A DNA stretch of 64,000 nt, from NCBI GenBank assembly GCA_963791235.1, contig CAWBRW010000029.1:992001-1056000 (forward strand), written 5' to 3'. Positions 7,483 to 16,276 of the stretch are shown here, piece by piece. The first letter of the stretch is position 1. The number at the start of each line of letters is the position of its first letter. Made by a program: the position numbers and the translations under genes. This stretch comes from JALORV01 sp963791235 (GTDB taxonomy: Bacteria > Pseudomonadota > Gammaproteobacteria > Burkholderiales > Burkholderiaceae_F). Under the pieces are notes generated by a model, which was given only the letters and a program-made list of their open reading frames with translations, had not been told where the DNA came from and did no database searches.

Positions 7483-8701
7483 GGTGGGAGATATCGCCGT
7501 GCCTGCGCACCAGCGTGAACGCGACCGCCGCACTCACGACGGAGCAGGCCGCAATGGTCAGCGTCAGAGGATAGACAGTACCGTCATAGCTCGCGCCGAT
7601 CCAGATGCCGATGGCCGCCGCACAGACCATCATCAGGAAGCCGAGCAGCGCCGCCGCAGCGCCGGCGGCGTGCTTGAACGGAGCCACCGCGCCAGATTGC
7701 GCGGCAGGCTGGATCAGGCCGTGCGATATGCCGAAGAAGAACATCGGCAACACAATGGCGGGGGCGACATGCACCTCGGCCAGCGCGGCCGCCGCCAGTG
7801 CGATACCCGAGGCGAGTTGCAGCACCGCGCCCGCCTGGATCGTCAGTTGCAGTCCGCGGCTGATCAGCCGGCGGCAGATCAGCGTGCCTATAAGGTAGCC
7901 GGCCACCATCGTCGAAAACGACAACGCGAACTGCGTGGCAGTCAAGCCGAGCACGCGGATCAACACGAAGGAGGAGCCGGATAAGAAGGCAAAGAGCCCC
8001 GCATAGCTGGCCGAGGCGGCCATCGTGTAGGCGCGGAACGCGTCGGAGGCAGCGACCGAGCGGTAGGTGGCGAGGATCGGACCGACGGCCAGCGCGCGCG
8101 TCGGACTCCGCTGTGTCTCCTTCAGGGTCACCGCGCAGGCCACCAGAATGATCAGTGCGAACACGGCGAGCGCCGCGAACGACGAGCGCCATCCGAACGC
8201 CTCGTACAGCGTCGCACCGACGAGCGGGCCGATCAGCGGTGCCAGGCTCATCAGCGTTGCGGCACCGGCGAGCAGGCGCGCGCCTTCCACCGGTGCGTAC
8301 AGGTCGCGCACCATGCCACGCGTTCCTACCAGACAGGTGCAGGCGCCGATCGCCTGCAGGATGCGCCCGAGGACCAGGACGGAAACCGACGTTGCCGCCA
8401 TGCACAGCAGGCTCGCGGCCAGGAACGTGAGTGCGCCCAGCAGGATCGCGGGCCGCCGTCCGTAGCGGTCGGACACGGGCCCGACCACCAGCTGCCAAAG
8501 GCCGAAGGCGCCGATGAACGCCGATAAGGTCCACTGCACGTCGGCCGTTGTCGCCTCGAAGCTGGCGGCGATACCTGGCAGCGTCGGCAGGTAGAGGTCG
8601 GTCGACAGCGGCTGGAACATCGACAGGCCGGCCACGAGCCAGGTCGCCCGCCTGCGCGTCAGCGCCGGCGTCCTACCAGTGTGCGGAAGCGGCAATGTCA
8701 C
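7475..8701 (-). CDS. MFS drug-resistance transporter, Bcr/CflA family
   Basis: A 408-residue inner-membrane protein with twelve predicted hydrophobic segments. The family hallmark FQPLSTDLYLPTLPGI lies in and just after helix 1, and LVVGPVSDRYGRRPAILLGA is the MFS loop 2-3 motif. These match Bcr/CflA proton-driven exporters (bicyclomycin, chloramphenicol and similar drugs). The start is GTG 8701, with no strong ribosome site; no better in-frame start leaves helix 1 intact. Its stop overlaps the miaA start by 8 nt. The transporter splits the usual mutL-miaA pair, so it is probably a lineage-specific insertion. The actual substrate cannot be inferred. Confidence 0.88.
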   Translation of the reverse strand: MTLPLPHTGRTPALTRRRATWLVAGLSMFQPLSTDLYLPTLPGIAASFEATTADVQWTLSAFIGAFGLWQLVVGPVSDRYGRRPAILLGALTFLAASLLCMAATSVSVLVLGRILQAIGACTCLVGTRGMVRDLYAPVEGARLLAGAATLMSLAPLIGPLVGATLYEAFGWRSSFAALAVFALIILVACAVTLKETQRSPTRALAVGPILATYRSVAASDAFRAYTMAASASYAGLFAFLSGSSFVLIRVLGLTATQFALSFSTMVAGYLIGTLICRRLISRGLQLTIQAGAVLQLASGIALAAAALAEVHVAPAIVLPMFFFGISHGLIQPAAQSGAVAPFKHAAGAAAALLGFLMMVCAAAIGIWIGASYDGTVYPLTLTIAACSVVSAAVAFTLVRRHGDISHHD

Positions 8702-8804
8702 GGCGCCAGGCGCTCAACGTTGGTCGTGATTCCCTTGACCGGAACGGCCACGGTGTGCGAGGTGCTCTTGTAGAGTTCGAATGCAGCGTGCCAAGGAGTC
8801 CGTT

Positions 8805-9137
8805 ATGACCGTCAATCCCGTCACCAGCGAAGAGCTGTGGCAATACGAATTCAGCCAGGTGGATGCCGAGATCTCGAAAATGGCGTCGCTCTGCGGCGTC
8901 GACATGCTCGACCCTGCCCGGCTGCGGCGGGTGCTGGAAAACGATGCGAGCGTATGTACGCACAGCAACGAACTGGCCTTCGAGAAACTCCATACGCTGC
9001 TGAAAGCCCATTACCTGCTTCGCGACCGGGCGGCCGACCGCATCGGCGAGGCGGCGACCCAGAAGGCGATCGATGAAGTCGTGTCCGGGCTGATCCGCAA
9101 GTTCAAGGCGGCGCACACCGGGCAGGCGCCGCGGTAG
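8805..9137 (+). CDS. Conserved hypothetical soluble protein
   Basis: A 110-residue, charged, mostly helical protein starting MTVNPVTSEELWQYEFSQVD. ATG 8805 is preceded by AAGGAG with 7 nt spacing, so it is chosen over the in-frame ATG 8781. A TAGAGT box at 8771-8776 could be its -10 element. There is no signal peptide and no membrane segment. It contains two cysteines (SLCGVD and SVCTHS). I do not recognise a named family. It is convergent with mutL and divergent from the MFS transporter. Confidence 0.7.
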   Translation: MTVNPVTSEELWQYEFSQVDAEISKMASLCGVDMLDPARLRRVLENDASVCTHSNELAFEKLHTLLKAHYLLRDRAADRIGEAATQKAIDEVVSGLIRKFKAAHTGQAPR

Positions 9138-9192
9138 TTCCATCGAACCCGTCTGCCTTGACGGGAGTGCCTGCATCGACACGGCGGTCGTT

Positions 9193-10938
9193 TCAGCGGC
9201 CGCGCAGGAACAGCCGGTCGAGATCGCCGACGCTCAGTTGCACCCACGTCGGTCGGCCATGGTTGCACTGGTCGGCGCGCTCGGTGGCTTCCATTTCACG
9301 CAACAACGCGTTCATCTCTTCGAGGGAAAGACGTCGGTTGGCGCGCACGGCGCCGTGGCAGGCGAGGGTGGACAGCAGTTCGTTGCGATGCTCGGTCAGC
9401 ACGCGCGAGCCACCGAACTCGCGGATGTCCCGCAGCAGATCGCGCGCCAGCGCGGCGCCGTCCGCCTGCGCCAGCAGCGCGGGAACCGCGCGCAGCGCCA
9501 GCTGCGTCGGGGATACCGCGGCCAGGTCGACGCCGAGTCGCGTCAGCAGTTCACTTTCCTCGTCTGCGGTGGCGAGGTCGAGCGGCGAGGCGCTGAAAAC
9601 CTGCGGAATCAGCAGGCGCTGTTGCGGGATCGCGCGTGCATCCAGTTGATCCTTCAGCCGTTCGTAGACGATGCGCTCGTGTGCTGCGTGCATGTCGACG
9701 ATGACCAGTCCGCGGTCGTTCTGCGCGAGGATGTAGATGCCGGCGAGTTGTGCGATCGCCATGCCGAGCGGGAGATCCGTCGCGACCGCTGCTGCCGCCG
9801 GCATCGAGACGGGACGCTCCGCGATCGCCGCCAGGTAACTGGCCACGGATTGCTCGACTCCGAGTCGCGTCTGCCCGCTCGGAACACGCATTGCCGTTGC
9901 GTACGGTGCGGCCGTCTCCACGTTGGGCGGCGCGGTAGCAATTTGTGCGGCCGGTGCCAGTGCGGCCTGCACGGCGTGCAGCACGAACTGGTGCACCGCC
10001 GAGGAGTCGCGAAAGCGCACCTCGATCTTGGTGGGGTGCACGTTGACGTCGACGCGCCGCGGGTCGATGGAAAGGTGCAGGCAGTACATCGGCTGGCTGG
10101 CGCCGTGCAGGACGTCCGCATACGCGGCGCGCACCGCATGCGTGAGCACGCGATCACGGACGTAACGGCCGTTGACGAAGAAATACTGTGCATCGGCGCG
10201 CGCCCGGCTCGCCGTGGGCGCACCGACCCAGCCGTGCAGACGGATGTCTGGGGCGGCCGCGCCAACTTCGCGCTGCGCCGTGGCGAACTCATCCGGCAGC
10301 AGTCGCAGTGCGCGCTGCTGTGCGTCCTGCACCGACAGCGAGAGCACCGTGCGGCCCTGGTGAAAGACAGTGAACGCGACCGCCGGGTGGGCGGCGGCGA
10401 CACGCTCCACCTGGGTGATGCAGTGGGCGAGCTCAGTGGCCTCGGCGCGCAGGAACTTGCGCCGGGCCGGCGTCTTGTGGAACAGGTTGGCCACTTCGAC
10501 ACGCGTGCCGACCGTGGCCGCGGCCGGCTCCAGTTCCCCGGTCCCGCTGATCGACCAGCCGCTTTCCGAATCCGCGGTGCGCGAAACCATCGTGACGTCG
10601 GCAATGGCGGCAATCGAGGCCAGCGCCTCGCCACGAAAACCGAGCGACTCGACGCGCTCGAGATCGGCGAGATTGCCGATCTTGCTGGTGGCATGGCGGG
10701 TCAACGCCAGTCCCAGCTCATTGCGCGGGATGCCGATGCCGTTGTCCGCAACGAGGATGCGCTTGATGCCGCCGCCGTCCAGGCGCACCTCGATCTGCGT
10801 CGCTCCGGCGTCAAGGCTGTTTTCCAGAAGTTCCTTGACGACCGAGGCCGGCCGTTCCACGACTTCGCCGGCCGCGATCTGGCTGATCAGTTCGTCATCG
10901 AGAGGACGGATGGGCGACCGCATGGCCTCAGTATTCAT
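9193..10938 (-). CDS. mutL: DNA mismatch repair protein MutL
   Basis: A 581-residue GHKL ATPase that links mismatch recognition by MutS to strand removal. The N-terminal ATPase shows ELLENSLDAGATQIEV, LVADNGIGIP, RHATSKIG and LGFRGEALASIAAIADV. VDVNVHPTKIEVRFRD ends the transducer domain. The C-terminal domain carries DMHAAHERIVYE, which fits the DQHA(X)2E(X)4E endonuclease motif, plus ACHGAVRANRRL and CNHGRPTWVQ. This means a nicking-type MutL as in bacteria without MutH. ATG 10938 is preferred because TATAAT stands 8 nt upstream, the layout of a leaderless mRNA. Confidence 0.96.
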   Translation of the reverse strand: MNTEAMRSPIRPLDDELISQIAAGEVVERPASVVKELLENSLDAGATQIEVRLDGGGIKRILVADNGIGIPRNELGLALTRHATSKIGNLADLERVESLGFRGEALASIAAIADVTMVSRTADSESGWSISGTGELEPAAATVGTRVEVANLFHKTPARRKFLRAEATELAHCITQVERVAAAHPAVAFTVFHQGRTVLSLSVQDAQQRALRLLPDEFATAQREVGAAAPDIRLHGWVGAPTASRARADAQYFFVNGRYVRDRVLTHAVRAAYADVLHGASQPMYCLHLSIDPRRVDVNVHPTKIEVRFRDSSAVHQFVLHAVQAALAPAAQIATAPPNVETAAPYATAMRVPSGQTRLGVEQSVASYLAAIAERPVSMPAAAAVATDLPLGMAIAQLAGIYILAQNDRGLVIVDMHAAHERIVYERLKDQLDARAIPQQRLLIPQVFSASPLDLATADEESELLTRLGVDLAAVSPTQLALRAVPALLAQADGAALARDLLRDIREFGGSRVLTEHRNELLSTLACHGAVRANRRLSLEEMNALLREMEATERADQCNHGRPTWVQLSVGDLDRLFLRGR

Positions 10939-10946
10939 GCGGACGC

Positions 10947-10952
10947 ATTATA
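10947..10952 (-). promoter_or_regulatory. -10 element for leaderless mutL
   Basis: A perfect TATAAT on the minus strand (10952 to 10947) lies 8 nt before ATG 10938. No Shine-Dalgarno can fit in the gap, so transcription probably begins at the start codon. No consensus -35 box is obvious 17 nt upstream. Confidence 0.6.
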
Positions 10953-11052
10953 GGAACCGCGTTGGCACGGTCGGTCGGGCACGTCGCCTCGCGTATGATC
11001 CGCGCGCTTCGCTGGTCCCCTTTTCCCCGTACGCCACGTCTCATTGCCGCTG

Positions 11053-11712
11053 ATGGAAGGCATCAACTGGCTCGACCTGTTCAACGCGATGGATCGCTTC
11101 CTCGTGTCGATCGTCGAGCACAACGTCGTTCTTGTCTACGTCACGCTGGCCGCGATCTTCTTCTCGGAGACCGGCCTCGTCTTCATGGCGTTCCTCCCGG
11201 GCGACTCGCTGCTGTTCGTTGCCGGTGCCGTGTCGGCCCTGCCGCAGGCGCAGGCCAAGGGCCTCAATGTCTACCTGCTGATGGGTGTCATCACCGTGGC
11301 TGCAGTGATGGGCAACAGCGTCAACTACGCGATCGGTGCCTGGCTTGGCAAGAAGGTCTACGACGGAACGATTCGGTGGATCGACCAGGCCGCGCTCAGA
11401 AAGACTCATGATTTCTACGAGCGTCACGGCGGCAAGACGGTGATGATCGCCCGCTTCGTGCCGGTCGTGCGCTCGTTCGCACCGCTGGTGGCCGGCGCGT
11501 CGGGAATGGACTTCAGGAAGTTCCAGGCCTTCAACATCCTGGGGGCCGCGATCTGGGTGGTGTCGCTGGTGTACGGCGGCTATCTCTTCGGCAACGTGCC
11601 GATCATCAAGGACAACCTCGGCATCATCCTGATTGTCGGCATCGCGGCCGTGATCGGGCCCTTGGTCCTTGCCGCCTTGCTCAAGGTGCTGCGCCGGCGG
11701 CGTGTCGCCTGA
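11053..11712 (+). CDS. DedA family membrane protein
   Basis: A 219-residue inner-membrane protein of the DedA/SNARE-associated (VTT domain) family, members of which act as proton-linked lipid-carrier flippases and support membrane potential and cell division. Visible are ETGLVFMAFLPGDSLLFVAGA (in part, residues about 37-57), GNSVNYAIGAWLGKK and the signature FVPVVRSFAPLVAGASGMDFRKF, with the conserved arginine, followed by two C-terminal helices. ATG 11053 (MEGINWLD) is preferred to an in-frame TTG 9 nt upstream. A TATGAT box at 10994-10999 could drive it. It is divergent from mutL. Confidence 0.9.
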   Translation: MEGINWLDLFNAMDRFLVSIVEHNVVLVYVTLAAIFFSETGLVFMAFLPGDSLLFVAGAVSALPQAQAKGLNVYLLMGVITVAAVMGNSVNYAIGAWLGKKVYDGTIRWIDQAALRKTHDFYERHGGKTVMIARFVPVVRSFAPLVAGASGMDFRKFQAFNILGAAIWVVSLVYGGYLFGNVPIIKDNLGIILIVGIAAVIGPLVLAALLKVLRRRRVA

Positions 11713-11721
11713 CCGGTCGTT

Positions 11722-12684
11722 TCAGCGGCGGGAGGCAGATGGGGGCCTTGCTGCCGGGCGCTTCAGCAAGGCTGCATCGTGCGCGGCTTCAGTGCGCAGC
11801 CAACTGACGAAAGCGTCGGCAGCCGCACCACGCGCTGACTCCAGCACTTCCAAGTAGAACCCGCCGACAACGGCGCTGCCAGCTGCCCCCAGCGGCGCGA
11901 CCAGCGTGCCCTCGTGCAGGTGCTCGCTGAGGTGCGGCCACTTGCCGACCGCAACCCCGGTGCCTTTCCTCGCGGCTTCGATCACCTGGTCGTAGTGCGA
12001 GAAGCGGAGCCATCCCGCGCCCTTGATGCTCGGCAGCTTCATCGCATCGAGCCAGCGCTCCCAGTCGTACCAGGGCCGTCCGTACAGGATCGTCTCAAAG
12101 TCCAGCAATACGTGCTTGGCGAGATCGGACGGAACGCGCAGCGGTCGCTGCCGACTGGCGGCCAGGGCCGGTGCACAAACCGGGAACTGCCGGTAGTCGA
12201 AGAGCTTGTCCGTCGTCGGTGGCTCCATGTCCAGCGTGGCGAAGCGAAGGGCAACGTCGATGAAGTCGCGCTTCAGGTCGATCAAGTCATTGCTGGCGAC
12301 GACCCGGAGGTCGATCTCCGGGTGCAATTCGGCAAACCGTGCGAGCCGGGGTACCAGCCAGGTGGAGGCCAGTGCCACCGTGGTCGTCACGGACAGCGTG
12401 CGCCACGGCCCCGACGCGCGCTGCGTTGCGTGGTCGATCAGCGTCAGCGCTTCATCGATCGCCCGGTAGAGCTCTGCACCGGTCTCGGTCAGTTCGAGCG
12501 CGCGATTGACGCGCCGGAACAGCGGGCGCCCGATCTGTTCCTCGAGAGTCTTGATCTGGTGGCTGATCGCCGACTGCGTGACGAAGAGTTCGCGCGCAGC
12601 GTGCGTGAAGCTCAGGTGGCGCGCGGCCGACCGGAATCCGCGCAGAAGGTCGAGGGACAACCGGGGTGCCCGCTGCCTGTCCAT
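11722..12684 (-). CDS. LysR-type transcriptional regulator, GcvA-like
   Basis: A 320-residue regulator. The N-terminal winged helix (about residues 8-68) contains RGFRSAARHLSFTHAARELF followed by VTQSAISHQIKTLEEQIG, the normal LysR recognition helix, and FRRVNRALELTETGAELY. The C-terminal substrate-binding domain follows (LSVTTTVALASTWLVPRLARF, DLIDLKRDFIDVALRF), closest in style to GcvA/AmpR-type members. LysR genes usually control a divergent neighbour; here the divergent gene at 12803 encodes a secreted protein, so that gene is the likely target. The effector is unknown. Confidence 0.88.
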   Translation of the reverse strand: MDRQRAPRLSLDLLRGFRSAARHLSFTHAARELFVTQSAISHQIKTLEEQIGRPLFRRVNRALELTETGAELYRAIDEALTLIDHATQRASGPWRTLSVTTTVALASTWLVPRLARFAELHPEIDLRVVASNDLIDLKRDFIDVALRFATLDMEPPTTDKLFDYRQFPVCAPALAASRQRPLRVPSDLAKHVLLDFETILYGRPWYDWERWLDAMKLPSIKGAGWLRFSHYDQVIEAARKGTGVAVGKWPHLSEHLHEGTLVAPLGAAGSAVVGGFYLEVLESARGAAADAFVSWLRTEAAHDAALLKRPAARPPSASRR

Positions 12685-12802
12685 GAGTTCAATTCATGCG
12701 AACGCCAAGAAAAGGTCGTTTGAGGTTCGTGCGAGCTGCGCCCAACAATGCGGCCACTTTAGTCCTCTGCCGCGACGCGGCCAACCAGCGAAGGAGCACT
12801 CC

Positions 12803-13228
12803 ATGTCACGTCAAAGGAAGTCTGGCCGTGCCTTCTTGCCTCGCGTCATCGGTGCGCTGTTCGTCGGCCTGATGGCGACGGCCTCATACGCGGCTGGCTC
12901 AGCGCCGCCGGCGCAATCCGTCACGGTGCGGGTCGATCACTTCACTTACGAAACCTGGTCGTCGGGAGACATCGACACCTTGGCGGCGACGATGCGCGCG
13001 GCCCGGCCGGCCTGGGTGGAACTCGTGGGCTGCGGGCCGGACGCGGGCTGGGCGCTGCAGACGGTGGCACAGCGCCTGAGCGACCTGCCGCTGCAGCTGC
13101 AGGCACTGCCGATGACGGCGCCGGCCTGTGCCGGCGCGTCGACGGCCAAGACTTCGACTCAGGGTATCGAAACTTCCAGCGCCGACAAGGTGGCTGTTGC
13201 GCGCTACTGGCAGCAGGTAATGCCGTAG
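12803..13228 (+). CDS. Secreted protein of unknown function
   Basis: A 141-residue protein with a clear Sec signal peptide (basic MSRQRKSGR, hydrophobic LPRVIGALFVGLMATA, cleavage after SYA). The mature part is small and carries two cysteines (VGCGPDAGW and APACAGA) that could form a disulphide. ATG 12803 is preceded by AAGGAG with 7 nt spacing. It is divergent from the LysR gene at 12684, with 118 bp between them for operator and promoters. No family is recognised. Confidence 0.65.
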   Translation: MSRQRKSGRAFLPRVIGALFVGLMATASYAAGSAPPAQSVTVRVDHFTYETWSSGDIDTLAATMRAARPAWVELVGCGPDAGWALQTVAQRLSDLPLQLQALPMTAPACAGASTAKTSTQGIETSSADKVAVARYWQQVMP

Positions 13229-13291
13229 CCAAGAGGCGGAACCGTCGTTGCTGCTGCCCGGGGCGCAAGCGACGGGCTCAGCAGCACGCCG

Positions 13292-14602
13292 CTAGGTCAG
13301 GGGGTTGCGCGCCAGCGGCGGGTTCTTCGCGAAGTAGCGCTTGATGCCGACGAGGATCGCACGTGCCATCTGTTCCTGGTAATCGTCGTCGCGCAGCCGC
13401 GCTTCTTCCTCGGGATTGCTGATGAAGGCGGTCTCGACCAGGATCGACGGAATGTCGGGCGCCTTCAGCACCGCAAAGCCGGCCTGCTCGACGCGCGGCT
13501 TGTGCAGGCGGTTGACGCGCTCGAGCTCACGCAGGACCGAATTGCCGAGCTTCAGGCTGTCGTTGATCTGCGCGGTGGTTGAGAGGTCGAGCAGGACGCG
13601 CGCGAGCTGCTTGTCATGCGAGGCGAGGTTGATGCCGCCGACCAGGTCCGCTTCGTTCTCGCGTCGCGCCATCCACGCCGCGGCGCTGCTCGATGCGCCG
13701 TTTTCCGACAGCGCGAACACCGAGGAACCGCGCGCATCCGGCCGGATCCAGGCATCGGCGTGGATCGAGACCATCAGGTCCGCGCGCACCGCGCGGGCCT
13801 TTGCAACGCGCGTGCGCAGCGGCACGAAGTAGTCGCCGTCGCGCGTCAATGCGACGCGCATGCCGCTGTCGGCGATGATCAGTTCGCGCAGCCGCCGCGC
13901 AATCGAGAGCGTCACGTTCTTCTCGTAGGTCCCGCCCTTGCCGACCGCACCGGGATCCTCGCCGCCATGGCCGGGGTCGATGGCGACCGTGACGATGCGC
14001 TGCACATCAGCCTCGCTGCGACGCGTTGGGGGCGCGGACGGCGCACGGGCCAGCGTTCGGTCGGCTTCCGGCGGTCGCTGAGAGGCTGCAAAGTCCGAAT
14101 CGCGCGGCGTAGCCTGCTCGCGCAGCAGCGCCATAAGCGGGTCGGGCGGGTTTACCGGATACAGGTCCATGACCAACCGGTGCTGGTAGGGGCCCACCGG
14201 CTCGAGCGAGAACACCTGCGGCTTGATGTCCTCCTTCAGTTCGATGACGAGCCGGACCACTTTCGGCCGGTTCTGGCCGACGCGGATCACACCGATGTAC
14301 GGATCGTTCGGTTCAACCTTGGAAACGAGTTCCTTGAAACCCGGTGTCAGGTCGATGCCTTCGACATCGACGACCATGCGCAGCGGCGGCGTGTCGCGAA
14401 TGACGAAGTGACTGAACTTCAGTGGCTCGTCGTGCTCCAGCGCAACGCGGGTGTAGTCGCGGGCCGGCCAGACACGCACGCCGAGGAGCGTGGCACCGCG
14501 GGCGATATGGACGGAAGTCAGCGCTAGAACGAGCGTGCCACCGGCGGCCTTGATCAGTCCGCGGCGGTCGAGTCGAACTCCTTCAGTGCGCTTTCCAGAC
14601 AT
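13292..14602 (-). CDS. amiC: N-acetylmuramoyl-L-alanine amidase, AmiC type
   Basis: Periplasmic zinc amidase that splits septal peptidoglycan during daughter-cell separation. The protein has 436 residues. The N-terminus MSGKRTEGVRLDRRGLIKAA followed by GGTLVLALTS is a twin-arginine export signal, as in E. coli AmiC. An AMIN domain (about 40-150) targets the septum; a Pro/Arg-rich linker follows. The Amidase_3 domain shows VAIDPGHGGEDPGAVG (zinc His), TYEKNVTLSIARRL, ALTRDGDYFVPL, SIHADAW (zinc His) and ILVETAFISNPEEE (catalytic Glu). ATG 14602 is inside the end of tsaE, overlapping it by 49 nt; no later start keeps the signal. Confidence 0.93.
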   Translation of the reverse strand: MSGKRTEGVRLDRRGLIKAAGGTLVLALTSVHIARGATLLGVRVWPARDYTRVALEHDEPLKFSHFVIRDTPPLRMVVDVEGIDLTPGFKELVSKVEPNDPYIGVIRVGQNRPKVVRLVIELKEDIKPQVFSLEPVGPYQHRLVMDLYPVNPPDPLMALLREQATPRDSDFAASQRPPEADRTLARAPSAPPTRRSEADVQRIVTVAIDPGHGGEDPGAVGKGGTYEKNVTLSIARRLRELIIADSGMRVALTRDGDYFVPLRTRVAKARAVRADLMVSIHADAWIRPDARGSSVFALSENGASSSAAAWMARRENEADLVGGINLASHDKQLARVLLDLSTTAQINDSLKLGNSVLRELERVNRLHKPRVEQAGFAVLKAPDIPSILVETAFISNPEEEARLRDDDYQEQMARAILVGIKRYFAKNPPLARNPLT

Positions 14603-15135
14603 GCGTGCCCCAGTGTGCTGGCCGCTTCCAGTGTCGCGGTGCGGCCGTCGCCTTGCACTTGCAGCGTGATCGTGAGATCGGCGCGCGGTAGTCGATCGCC
14701 TGCTTTCTCCGGCCACTCGATCGCGCAGATGCGACCCGGACCAAACTGCTCGCGAAACCCCGCCGACGAAAATTCGGCGGGATCGGCAAATCGATAAAAA
14801 TCAAAGTGATAGAAGTCTAAACTCGAAATCGGGTGAGCTTCAAGCCCGTCGCGACCGGCGGCGGGCGGTTGATGCAACGTCACGACATACGGCTCCAGCA
14901 CGGCAAACGTCGGGCTGCGGATCGGTCCGCTCACGCCGAAGGCGCGCAGCGATCCGCGCACCAGTGCGGTCTTGCCAACGCCGAGGTCACCGCACAGGTT
15001 GACTTGAAGCCCGTGCTCGGTGACCGCACTCGCGTACTCACGGCAGGCGTGCGCCAGTGCGCGTCCGAGTCGTTCCGTGTCGGCGGCGGTCGGCAGGGTG
15101 CGCGTGAACTGTGCAGTCGGCGTGTCGTGCGCCAC
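14554..15135 (-). CDS. tsaE: tRNA threonylcarbamoyladenosine biosynthesis ATPase TsaE
   Basis: P-loop ATPase that works with TsaB and TsaD to make t6A at position 37 of ANN-reading tRNAs. The protein has 193 residues, slightly longer than the usual 150-170. LCGDLGVGKTALVRGSLRAF is the Walker A region (about 47-66), SPTFAVLEPY the conserved SPTF loop, LDFYHFDFYRFADPAEF the HxDxYR motif, and CAIEWPEKA the Walker B region. The start is GTG 15135. It is divergent from queG with 13 bp between the two start codons, and overlaps amiC downstream. Confidence 0.93.
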   Translation of the reverse strand: MAHDTPTAQFTRTLPTAADTERLGRALAHACREYASAVTEHGLQVNLCGDLGVGKTALVRGSLRAFGVSGPIRSPTFAVLEPYVVTLHQPPAAGRDGLEAHPISSLDFYHFDFYRFADPAEFSSAGFREQFGPGRICAIEWPEKAGDRLPRADLTITLQVQGDGRTATLEAASTLGHACLESALKEFDSTAAD

Positions 15136-15136
15136 C

Positions 15137-15142
15137 TAGAAT
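15137..15142 (+). promoter_or_regulatory. -10 element for leaderless queG
   Basis: TAGAAT at 15137-15142 lies 6 nt before ATG 15149. The whole tsaE-queG intergenic region is 13 bp, so any -35 box must be inside tsaE. Confidence 0.55.
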
Positions 15143-15148
15143 CCCGGC

Positions 15149-16276
15149 ATGAGTGCGGATCGCGGCGAGGATACCCGCGCGCTCGTCGTGGACGGCGCAG
15201 CGCTGGTCGAACGCATTCGCGCGTGGGGTGCCGCACTGGGATTTTCCCGGATTGGCGTCAGCGACATTGATGTGTCCGAGGCCTCGCAACGGCTTGACGC
15301 GTGGCTGGAGGAGGGGCGCCACGGGACCATGGACTACATGGCGCGGCATGCCGGATTGCGAGCCGACCCCTCGCGCCTGCTGCCGGGTGTGCTGCGCGTC
15401 ATCAACGCGCGCATGGATTACCTGCCGTCGACGACGCGCGACGACTGGGCCGAGCACGAACTCGGGCGCGTTGCCGAGCCGAGCGCCGCGGTCGTATCGC
15501 TCTATGCGCGGGGACGCGACTATCACAAGGTGCTGCGGAGCCGGCTGCAGTCGCTGGCGGAACGCATCGAAGGCGCCGTCGGAACGTTCGGCTACCGCGT
15601 CACGACCGATTCGGCGCCGGTGTTCGAGGTCGAACTCGCACGCAAGGCCGGGCTGGGCTGGCGCGGCAAGCACACGTTGTTGCTGTCACAGGATGCCGGC
15701 TCGATGTTCTTCCTCGGCGAGATTCTCACCGACCTGCCGCTGCCGGTCGACGCGCCGACGAGCGAGCATTGCGGCACCTGCAGCCGCTGCATCGAGGCCT
15801 GTCCGACCGGCGCGATCACCGGCCCGTATCAGCTCGATGCGCGCCGCTGCATTTCCTACCTGACGATCGAGCATGTTGGCTCGATTCCCGACGACCTCCG
15901 ACCCTTGATCGGTAACCGCATCTACGGCTGCGACGACTGCCAACTCGTGTGCCCGTGGAACAAATTTGCACGGCGCAACGCGCTGGCGGACTTCGACGTC
16001 CGCAATGGACTCGACGCTGCGCGATTGATCGATCTATTTGCGTGGAGCGAGGACGAGTTCAATGACCGCACCGCGGGATCGGCGATACGCCGCATCGGCC
16101 ACGAGCGCTGGCTGCGCAATGTTGCGGTCGCACTCGGCAACGCGCTGACTTCCAGGGCAGTCATTGCGGCCCTGCAATCCCGCCGCGGCGATCCGAGTGC
16201 ACTGATACGCGAGCACGTCGAATGGGCACTTGCGCGCCACGGCGTAGCCGACGCGCTCAGCGCGGCGACAGGCTGA
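15149..16276 (+). CDS. queG: Epoxyqueuosine reductase
   Basis: Cobalamin- and Fe-S-dependent enzyme that reduces epoxyqueuosine to queuosine in tRNA. The protein has 375 residues. The N-terminal half binds cobalamin (LGFSRIGVSD, YARGRDYHKVLRSRL, ARKAGLGWRGKHTLLLS). Two 4Fe-4S cluster motifs follow: CGTCSRCIEACPTGAI (about 209-224) and CDDCQLVCPWNKF (about 260-272). A C-terminal HEAT-like region (RIGHERWLRNVAVALGNA) ends the protein. The need for B12 connects it functionally to the cobalamin uptake locus at 46.5-53.6 kb. Its 3' end overlaps the AEC transporter by 20 bp, convergent. Confidence 0.95.
   Translation: MSADRGEDTRALVVDGAALVERIRAWGAALGFSRIGVSDIDVSEASQRLDAWLEEGRHGTMDYMARHAGLRADPSRLLPGVLRVINARMDYLPSTTRDDWAEHELGRVAEPSAAVVSLYARGRDYHKVLRSRLQSLAERIEGAVGTFGYRVTTDSAPVFEVELARKAGLGWRGKHTLLLSQDAGSMFFLGEILTDLPLPVDAPTSEHCGTCSRCIEACPTGAITGPYQLDARRCISYLTIEHVGSIPDDLRPLIGNRIYGCDDCQLVCPWNKFARRNALADFDVRNGLDAARLIDLFAWSEDEFNDRTAGSAIRRIGHERWLRNVAVALGNALTSRAVIAALQSRRGDPSALIREHVEWALARHGVADALSAATG

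Noticed and set aside
9148..9165. CCCGTC/GACGGG hairpin between the 110-residue gene and mutL as a terminator
   Set aside because: Six-bp stem without a T tract.
9238..10953. 571-codon open frame antisense to mutL
   Set aside because: Shadow of mutL; low-complexity protein and no ribosome site.
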